Origin: Polytrichum commune
Taxonomy: Eukaryota; Streptophyta; Polytrichopsida; Polytrichales; Polytrichaceae
Reading direction: 5' to 3'
DNA length: 64,000 nt
Assembly: GCA_950295325.1 (NCBI GenBank)
Contig: OX485805.1
Coordinates: 25,223,501-25,287,500, forward strand
The stretch's first letter is position 1. The number at the start of each line of letters is the position of its first letter. This document shows positions 55,682 through 64,000 of the stretch, one piece after another. The notes beneath the pieces were generated by a model that was not told where the DNA came from, searched no databases, and saw nothing but the letters and a program-made list of their open reading frames with translations. A program made the translations under genes and the position numbers.

Positions 55682-57092
55682 TATGAGCCCAAAATGAGTG
55701 CTCATATTTGTTTTATGGTTAGAATTTATTTAGAATTGCATTTGGAGTGTTATTGAAACAATCAAAAGTATAAAAAGAGTGAGGTTTGGTGTGGTTTATG
55801 TTTTAGGCTTTAAGCCTATTTTGTGTGGTTAAGTAGAAGATTAATGATATTAGGGAGTGTACGTTGTGATTAAGTGAGTAGTGGTTGATGAAGCAAGAGG
55901 AAGGTCCTTGGATTTAAATGTTTGAATTAGAACATGCTCTTGTTGGTTTAAAGGGTGAAGGTTTAGTGGATAGGATAAGGTCCTACTAAGTAGGAGAAGG
56001 TCAAGGGGCTTGTGGTCTTGGGTGCCCTCTCCCCCTCCTCCTCTTCTCTCTTCATTCTCTCCTCTCCCTCTCCTCTTACTCTCTCTCTCCTCTAGAACTT
56101 CTTGAGCTCTTAGGATTAGGAAAAAAATGTGTGAATTAGGTGAGGATATGTTAGGGAATTAGTGAAGTTAATTAGCGGAATTAGTTAGGGCTTAGTGTGA
56201 TTATCTAGTAAAGTGTGAATTAGCTCAAGGGTGTTGGTTCGGCAGCTAGTTAGTGATGGTTTTGAAGCTAAGTAGCTGGGACTACGGTAATTGGGACTGA
56301 ATGTAAGCAGCTGGGCCACTGTATTTGGAGCTGAAGCTAAGCAGCTGGGACTACGGTATTTGGGACTGGTTGTAAGCAGTTGGGCCACTGTATTTGGAGC
56401 GGAAGCTAAGCAGTTGGGACTACGGTATTTGGGACTGACTGTAAGTAGCTGGGACTACGGTATTTGGGGCTGAAGCTAAGCAGCTGGGCCATTGTATTTG
56501 GAGTTGAAGCTAAGCAGCTGGGACTACAGTATTTGGGACTGACTGTAAGCAGCTGGGCCACTGTATTTGGAGCTGAAGCTGAGCAGCTGGGCCTACTGTA
56601 TTTGGAGCTGAAGCTAAGCAGCTGGGACTACGGTATTTGGGACTGAATGTAAGCAACTGGGCCTACTGTATTTGGAGCTGAATGTAAGCAAATGTCTAAG
56701 GCATTGAGACTACAATGGTATGAAGGGAGGAGGAGCCCAAGAGTGGTATATTAGATTAGGTTGTAGTTAGTTAATAACGATATCACCTAATGCTAATTAG
56801 GTAATTAGCCATTAGCAAGTTAGTTGACCACAAGGCATTATAAGGTGATATTAGGGGTTGGACTTGTAGTTGAGTTGTTTGGATTGTAATCAAGCACGTT
56901 AAGGGTGCCATGATAGGGAAGAGTGTTTCTTAATACTTGTAATCTTGTTATGGAATAAATTGGTGTGTACGGATTGATGAGAGATGTGGTGAGTTTTCAC
57001 GAAGTTGGTAAGAGGGAGTTATGTGAACCGAATGTGATATCCATTCCCACACCCGGACTAGGACGCTTAAGGGTGTGTGGTTTGGCCTCACA
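55682..57092 (+). mobile_element. Solo LTR related to TE3
   Basis: 1,411 bp, beginning TATGAGCCCAAAA (one base off the TE3 start) and ending TTTGGCCTCACA, flanked by TTCTT on both sides (55677-55681 and 57093-57097). With no internal region, it fits recombination between two LTRs. It has its own tandem repeat (about 56265-56700, built from GCAGCTGGGACTACGGTATT). Confidence 0.9.
56265..56700 (+). repeat. Tandem repeats inside the solo LTR
   Basis: About a dozen ~35-bp units alternate GCAGCTGGGACTACGGTATT and GCAGCTGGGCCACTGTATTT, each followed by GGAGCTGAAGCTAA or GGGACTGACTGTAA. Confidence 0.85.
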
Positions 57093-57148
57093 TTCTTGAA
57101 CCATTTTATATCATATTTTAGCATTAATGCCACACCCTCAACTATCTT

Positions 57149-58494
57149 CACGGGGGGATCACATCCTCTTACATTTTGTAACCACGTGCGATAATGGGGT
57201 ATTTAATGGGGGGGTATTTATGCACCTCTCAGTATTTTTTCCCTCCCTATTTGTAGATATAAAGTTGATTTGACATATTTTTAAGCACCCTATGTTCATT
57301 TGTAATTTTTTGGAGAGACCAATTTCTAGCATCATATTTTTTAATAAACTGTACAAGTACCAAATAATGAACATAATACTATAGCATTGCAAAATCAACT
57401 ATGTGAGCAACAAACGTTCCATACCATCCATCTTGTCATTTAATCGGTTTCAATTAGTTATACCAATGCTAAAGCATTTAAAGTACCATTCAATACACAA
57501 TCAATAACACTTGGAGTTTAGTTAAAAGATTACCAATAAACATGGAGATGACAAAATGTACAAGCTAACATAGACAAGTTGTAAATACGGATAGAACAAA
57601 ACAAGAAATATAATCAATTGTCATAAGACATGAAAATTTTGCATAATTATCTACTCCAAAACAAAAGATTGCATTCAATTGAAAAAACTAAATACACAAA
57701 TTGAAAACATTTACTTTAATTGTGTTCACAAACACATTCAACCTTGTACCAAATATTTACAATGTGAAGGGTTAGGATATAACTATGCACCCTCCAATAC
57801 ATGTCAAGGTACATATTAATATCCTCTCTTATGTCATGATAAGACAAAAAATTTGGAGAGGTTTAACATCAATGATGACAAAGAACTAAAACTAATTGTT
57901 GGCATGAGACGGACATACCTCACGAGAGTGGAGCAAGCTGAATCTTTGGCGCTTGTGAAACACCATGTGTGAATGTTGTGAATGCTATGGAGCAAAGAAG
58001 AAAGCTCCAAAAAATGTGTCTTACCTACCGCCTTTGTGCCACGCTTCACCAATGCAAGACCTCCTACCCAAACGCTTCACCGCCTTCACACCACTATGCT
58101 TGTCCAAACCCTAAGCAAACCCAAGGGCCGTTGAGAAGTCACAACATTCCTTCCCCCAAAAAAATCCACAACGTTTCCCTCCAAACTAACGCGTTTCATT
58201 CAAATTTGGACAGAATTACACAATTCTTCATCCAAGTAGTCTAACTCATAATTATTCTATTGATTCTACTACACACATTTGGGAGGATCCAATATCTATA
58301 ATCCTTTTTTTTTCTACTGATTACTAAAATGGAAGAATTATTCACCGCCTTATTTTACATATAAACATGTAGGGGACATATTTCCAAAGCTATGGTAGAT
58401 CTAATGAATGTATAAATTTTACCCTCGACGAATTAAATTGACCCTATTTTTTATCTCACGTGGTTTCTAAAATTCCGATAGTCACCTCTCCGTG
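57149..58494. mobile_element. Non-autonomous DNA transposon, 8-bp target duplication
   Basis: Begins CACGGGGGGATCACATCC and ends CACCTCTCCGTG, flanked by ACTATCTT (57141-57148 and 58495-58502). The sub-terminal ACCACGTGCGATAA is mirrored near the other end as TTATCTCACGTGGT. The 1,346-bp interior is AT-rich and has no transposase. An 8-bp duplication is typical of hAT-type transposons. It is related to 63428-63837. Confidence 0.85.
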
Positions 58495-58502
58495 ACTATC
58501 TT

Positions 58503-59985
58503 CGATTGGTAGAAGGAGATTCGCAGTTTAATTTTTTTCAAGAATTGAGTGAACGAAATGTGGCCTCTTTGTAGTGAATGTGGTGACGTCGTAGTCCTTT
58601 AGAGGCTCCAAACTTTAGGATTCAGGTTCGTATTTTATTTCACAACATATTTAGCATTAAAATATTATTGGAGCCTCAATCCCTATGGAACCAACTAGCT
58701 TGGACCCATAGCCCAACTCCATATGGCCACCACCCCCTTGTGTACCCTCCATATGCATGTATGCCCATGCTTGTTAGCCCCTCATGATCCACCACATTTC
58801 CCTGCCATATCTATGCCACCTCCCCTAGGTTTCTCCCACCTTTCCTTCTTGTAGTCCCCCCCACAGTTCCACATTTGTATTCTCTTTCATTTGTCACATG
58901 TTTATTTAGGGGAGAATCTTTGGCTTGTGACCCTTTTTTCTTTGGAAACATTTTGGTTTTTTAGGCAAGAACAATAAGGGACGGCACGGTGACAGCCACC
59001 ACCACCACGCCCTGAGCTACATCTGGTTACAAATGAACCAATTCAGTTTGACAAATAACTGGTCAAATTAAAGACTTCAGGAAAATTACTGATTGATTTA
59101 AAGGAATTTGCAAAGTATTTCCCATTTTAATAAAGAAAAACCAAAAGATGTCAACAAGTAATTGGTTTCTATTGGAAACAATAGGATCTCAACCGATTAT
59201 TCTCAAAATCCTCCCCGAACACTAGTCAATGTAACCTTTTTAGGCCCACACCATTTAATATAATTATAAATTAATATTGTTTCTAAGAACATGAAGTATT
59301 GTGAGTTGAAAAACCTTTTATCAATATCATACTAAAAGTATCAAAGGTTCTTAACATATTCTTATCTGGCACTTGAATTTCATTCATATATTGGTTTGTA
59401 AGCGACCTCAAATTTTCAAGCCACGCATAAAATATAGCGGGTCAAGGTATTTTCTACCCACACTAACTTTCAACACATATTAGTAGGTGTAAAAATTGGT
59501 TTACCTACAAATGCTAGGTGTATACATTATTAATTGTAAACATTAACATTAACTTATGCCATGCTCGCACTTACTGGTGGGCATAGCCAACAGATAGCTC
59601 CCAACGGTACATGGCACTTTTATGTTTGCTTTTAGCTAGCGAATGCTCAAGACTCGAGTACATCTCATCTAGTCACTAGCTGAAAATCACGAAAAAATGA
59701 CCCATATTGGTGGGAGTTGTCCACGGACTATGCCCACCAGTTAGTGTGGACGGAACTTTATGTTGTAAAAATTTCTTTCATCTTGCCTTATGGTAAGAGG
59801 AACTTTCACCACCAATATATAGTGAAAATGTGAATAAGGATGTGTAAAATAGGTTGGAGGGAAATCATTCGAATGATCATTCTACATTCTCTATTGCCAC
59901 CCTATATTTTTTTCAATTTCAAAGGGCAAAGCCAGCCTCTTTAAACCCAACCTCAATTTAAGTTCCACGTGTTGCTCCTACCCCC
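58503..59985. other. AT-rich intergenic DNA
   Basis: I see no supportable gene in this stretch. Confidence 0.5.
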
Positions 59986-59994
59986 AAAGGTATT

Positions 59995-60440
59995 TACTGC
60001 AGCCCTCGCATTGAGGCGCTGCAGAGTGGCGTCAGAGCGGAATAAGGAGGGTGGTCACCGTTCAGAGTGACCTGCCTGCCCGCGTGATGCCGGACCTGCC
60101 CCGGCCCGGGATGGAGCGCCACCCTGGCATCCGCGTGGCCCACCTCCAGGCTGTCCGCCACGTCGCAGGTCCAGATCCGCTGCTGTCCGCCCGCCCCCCG
60201 AGGTAACAGGGTCCTCGTAGCACATGCCATGCCCATACCATGACGACCATGGACATCACCCGCCATCCATCCATCCATGGCGGCAACCTAAGCGCCCTCG
60301 GGGAGTGCGCTCTCCATACCCTGCTTTTCAAAACCTCATTCAAGCAGCCGTCATGATTGTGCAGATACCTGCTGATGCAGTAGAGAGTCCACATTTCTGG
60401 TGCTACGGAAGGTGTTGTAGGAAGCGATGACATTGCAGAT
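59995..60440. other. GC-rich island without a clear gene
   Basis: A sharply GC- and CpG-rich block in AT-rich surroundings. Open frames exist on both strands but none resembles a known protein. Confidence 0.5.
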
Positions 60441-60599
60441 GCTATAGGGGCAAGATCAGGTCATGGAGCGCTTGTTTCCATACATTCATTGGTTCGTTGT
60501 TAATTGTAACATGTGCATTTCGCAAGCAGTTTGCATTTACACAGCAATGGAGTTTAGCATCATGTAGTAATGCGAAGGGCACCTTTAGGGAAGGTATAC

Positions 60600-60906
60600 G
60601 GCTGTGATGATCGTGGTTGCCTCTCAGTCCTCACAAGGCGCTCCCAAGACCCCTCAGTGATCGCGGTTTCGACGTTTGTGAGGGGATCTGCATTTTCCCC
60701 CCACATGGCGCTCCCAATCACCCTCAAACCTCGCGGTTTCCACGTTTCTGATTGGATCTGCATTTTTCTCCCACACGGCGCTCCCAATTAGCCTTAGTGA
60801 TCGCGGTTTCCACGTTTCTGATTGGATCTGCATTTTCCTCCCACACGGCACTCCCAATCAGCCTCAGTGATCGCGGTTTCCACGTTTCTGATTGGATCTG
60901 CATTTT
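60600..60906. repeat. Four-copy ~70-bp minisatellite
   Basis: Copies are centred on GCGGTTTC at about 60662, 60731, 60802 and 60871, each followed by CACGTTTCTGATTGGATCTG or a variant and then CACACGGCGCTCCCAATCA. Confidence 0.9.
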
Positions 60907-61146
60907 GTAACCTACTCATGTACTATTTACTCCAGTTTTAGGCCTCAACCCACTGTCTCCTTTCTAGTGATGCCACTGCCACAATGATGTTCTCATGCTA
61001 TGTCCGCAACATCATGTCGTAACGATAGTTGTGCTTTTAGTCCAATGTTTTGTTCAGTTTTGCAACGATGGCGGTGATGGGCCACATTACAGCATCAACA
61101 TAAGTTTTGGTAATGTGGATATGGTCATCAAAGCTACAGGGCTTCA

Positions 61147-63999
61147 ATGGGACCTTCTGTAACAGACGCCGTTGTTCACTCATGTGATGGATTGCATACC
61201 CAATTGCATTGTCTTCAAAACGGAAAGCATGGCGCGGAACAATCACATGACCTGATGCAGATCGTGCAACCGTCATATGAATCTACATACCAGGAGGTAC
61301 ACAAGCAGGACTTGGAACGCCTCCGCAGTTGCGTCCAGAAACCTGAAGCAGGAACGTTCATGCATACTGATCTACTGTGGGCAAGCCACATCCGGGTGAA
61401 AGGGAGGAGGTCCGATCCGAGAATTCCCGCTTCAGTTTCGGTTGCTTACATACCATGGGGTCGAGTCCAAGATTTTGTGAAAGGCGAGGAGGCTCGCACT
61501 GACGGTCCCTGCAAATTTGTTTGCCAGGGCACAACATCCAACAAAGAGGGGGAACTCATGTTCCCCCGCTGGAATAGCTACTCTGTCGTCATCAGGTTTC
61601 TTTGTAACATGCCCGATGACCAACATTGTGCATTTTGCAATGTTACAAGATTCAAACAAGTTCGTTCCTTGTTACAAATTACTCTTTCAATTGCAATTTT
61701 TGTTGACCCCATCCCTAAAGTGCAGGTATCATTGCCAGTATGGACCAAACGACAATGCATCGAACATACCAGTGGTTACAAAGAACATGTACCAGAAGAA
61801 ACGGAAGCTCGATGCGAAAGGCAAATATGTTCCAAATGGAAAGGGTCACACGGGGCCACGCACATCCGCAAGGATGCGAGGATCGGGGCAACGAAGGGGG
61901 TGCCAGATTAATTTTGTTGTCAAGCGATTGTACTTAGAGCCTTCAATTGCAGAAATAACGTACCACGATATGAATCATGTGAACCTCAAAGGTTTTTTCT
62001 GTCATGGTTCTACAAAAACGGGCCATAAGAGCAGATTCTCCAGCCACCTCTCGCAAGAAGTTTGGGAGTTCATCATAACCCACTTGCGCTTGGGTTTGTC
62101 TATCCCACAAATAATGGCCAAACACAGGAAACACTTCTTGGAGGTATGTGAAAGAGGGGAGGAACTAACCCGGGACCTATTCATATGTGACCAAGACATT
62201 CATAACGTCGCTGGTCGCCTTGCAATAGAAACCTACAAACGCGACAACAATGACGCCAAATCTGTGCGCATGTGGGTGCAAGAACATCCCCACCTCGTCT
62301 TCTACTACAAAGAGTCGGGCATACATGTGCGTGGAGCAATAACACGTGATAACATTCCATTCACAATAGGAATCCAGACATCTTGGCAACAAGATATGAT
62401 GCTCAAGCACGGGCACAAAAAGGCAGTGTCCATTGATGCAACGTTCGCAACCAATGAGAACAAGGTTTGTTGTCTTTGTGGTCCCTAACTGGGCATGTTA
62501 CAGAGCATGGAAGACCATGTGTTCTGCCGGGATGGATGTTACAAAAGTGTACATTGTAACTTGCATGGTTCTGCCAAAATCTAATGTTATTTTGCTGGGG
62601 TTATTGTTGCAGTTTTCATTGTATACCTTGATGGTTTTCGATGACTGGTTAAACGGAGTGCCCGTCGCGTACATCATTACCTCTAGTTCAAAGCAACCTG
62701 ATCTTGAACCATGGATGAGGGCGCTCGCGAATAAAATGTTGTCGGTGCAAGAAGATTGGATGCCGAATGCATTCATTACAGATTGTGCACAGGCAGAGAT
62801 TGGAGGGTTGCAGAGTGTATGACCTGGAGTGAAAGTGTTTTTGTGCCTCTGGCATGTCCGTTGTGCCTGGTTGAAACAAGCTGTAGCAAAAATTAAAGAC
62901 CATGCGGTCCGGGCTGGTGTGCTGAAGGGATTGGGCCGTATTATGTACGACACTAAGTGCCCTGAGGGAGATGAGATGGGGCCTTGGGCTATTCGCCAAT
63001 TGAATGCTCTTATGGAAAGTTTTCCCATTGTGAGCAGTTTTTGGGCTTACTTTGACAAACAATGGGCAGACAAGACCCATATGTGGGTCGTGGGGCATCG
63101 TAACCTACCATATGCTGGGCAAGATACAAATGCAGCAATTGAAAGTTACCACTCCAACCTTAAAGCCACTTTGCGTGCCTCAAAAGGGAGAGCCCATGGA
63201 CGTCGTTTAGACTGGGTCATATACGAGTTGACAGAGGAGATTCTATCCCATTATTGGTACCAAGCTATGAGGAAACAACATGGGTTTGTCCCCAACTTTC
63301 AAACAAGAGCAGTTTGTGATTAACGCAGTGTTGAAAGCGAGAGAAATTCCTGATTCTTGTGTTACTCTACCCATTGCGGATGACGGACCAACGTTGGTGA
63401 CATCCAAGAGCAACGCTGCAAAATTGTCACGGGGGGTGCACTTCATTGTCAAGTTGAACACCACGTGCGATAAAACAAAATCTACTTTTTACATAAAGCA
63501 TCACCAAAATGGTTCAAAAGTTTATGATTTTTTTTTCACGAGTAGATATACATAGTATCTATTACATAGTAAAAATTGGTAACCAAATTTGATGATTTGT
63601 TTTTTTTATAAAACATACCGTTTCTAACTAGAATGACGCAACATTGAACTAAACAAATTACTACAAAAAATGAAGATGACTAAAAATTTCAAAAAAATAT
63701 ACAAAAGATATTATCAATGCTTATGTGTATGTAGAAAAAATATCATAATTTTAAAAATTATCTATGGCATGTAATATAGGGTAGCAAACTTTTATCGCAC
63801 GTGGTTATGAAATGTAAGGGGGTGTGATCCCCCCGTGAAAATTGTACTCTGTGTACAACCCAGACTGCGAGTGGGGATGTTGTGATTGCTTGTGGGCACT
63901 GAAGGGGAACATATGTAAACACCAGATTAAGGTCCTCATGATGCTGCATCCTAGCCTTGCAGAAGGTACAATTACACGTTACTGTGGATCCCTTGCAGG
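61147..63999 (+). pseudogene. Mutator-like (MULE) transposase, broken, runs off the right edge
   Basis: Exons 61147-61595, 61726-62464 and 62613 onward join across two GT-AG introns (130 and 148 bp). The N-terminal zinc-binding/FAR1-like part reads IPWGRVQDFVKGEEAR, then GQRRGCQINFVVKRLYLEP. The MULE catalytic core has KAVSIDATFATNENK (first Asp), TLMVFDDWLNGVPVAY and AFITDCAQAEIGG (second Asp), then FLCLWHVRCAW and DTNAAIESYH. The SWIM zinc finger near the edge reads CEWGCCDC then NICKHQ. The frame is broken by a TGA at 62820-62822, a one-base shift near 63290 and the 410-bp insertion 63428-63837; without the insertion the frame continues directly into the SWIM finger. The true N terminus is uncertain. 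Terminal inverted repeats were not found. Confidence 0.85.
63428..63837. mobile_element. 410-bp non-autonomous DNA transposon inside the MULE gene
   Basis: Starts CACGGGGGGTGCAC and ends GTGATCCCCCCGTG, flanked by AAAATTGT (63420-63427 and 63838-63845). The sub-terminal ACCACGTGCGATAA/TTATCGCACGTGGT pair matches 57149-58494. The interior is AT-rich with no gene. Confidence 0.92.
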
Positions 64000-64000
64000 C

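Noticed and set aside
57834-58244. Short frames inside the DNA transposon
   Set aside because: No transposase motifs; the element appears non-autonomous.

Overview
This looks like nuclear DNA of a land plant. It carries interstitial TTTAGGG/CCCTAAA telomere-type runs, LTR retrotransposons with a plant-type initiator-tRNA-Met primer site, short GT-AG introns and AT-rich intergenic DNA. The species cannot be read from the window.

Layout: (1) 74-7120, a defective Ty3/gypsy element (TE1) inserted at the centre of a palindrome. (2) 8840-11800, minus strand, a spliced DUF7869-type transposase-like gene. A 9-copy palindrome array lies in its inferred 5' leader intron (11989-12537). (3) 15500-31041, plus strand, 'unit 1', a multi-exon gene encoding a ParB/sulfiredoxin-like domain (DGQHS motif), a long unknown middle part, an acidic/coiled-coil/Pro-rich part and a C-terminal FCP1-like HAD domain, followed by two more conserved exons. 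Its first coding exon is split by TE2 (17979-24981), a sibling of TE1. (4) 33900-53413, 'unit 2', a diverged paralogue with the same exon plan. Its exon 5 is split by an intact 11-kb Ty3/gypsy element (TE3, 41844-52826) with a 2,079-residue gag-pol. (5) 55682-57092, a solo LTR; 57149-58494, a non-autonomous DNA transposon with an 8-bp target duplication. (6) 61147 to the right edge, a decayed Mutator-like transposase gene, itself split by a 410-bp relative of that DNA transposon.

The most unusual feature is a system of 20-22 bp palindromes that tracks these genes. Type 1 (arms TTTGGGTCG/CGACCCAAA around a 2-bp centre) fills the leader intron of the DUF7869 gene and the leader intron, coding introns and even a coding exon of unit 1. 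Type 2 (arms TTTACGGACG/CGTCCGTAAA) occupies the equivalent places in unit 2. Bacterial ParB proteins bind short palindromes (parS), so a ParB-like protein accompanied by paralogue-specific palindromes suggests a protein/site pair that diverged together; this is inference. A shared ~30-bp motif lies downstream of all three genes in matching orientation, which suggests they belong to one family of mobile or selfish units. Both ParB-like copies are now broken by stops, a frameshift and retrotransposon insertions, though their splice sites and most of the reading frame survive.
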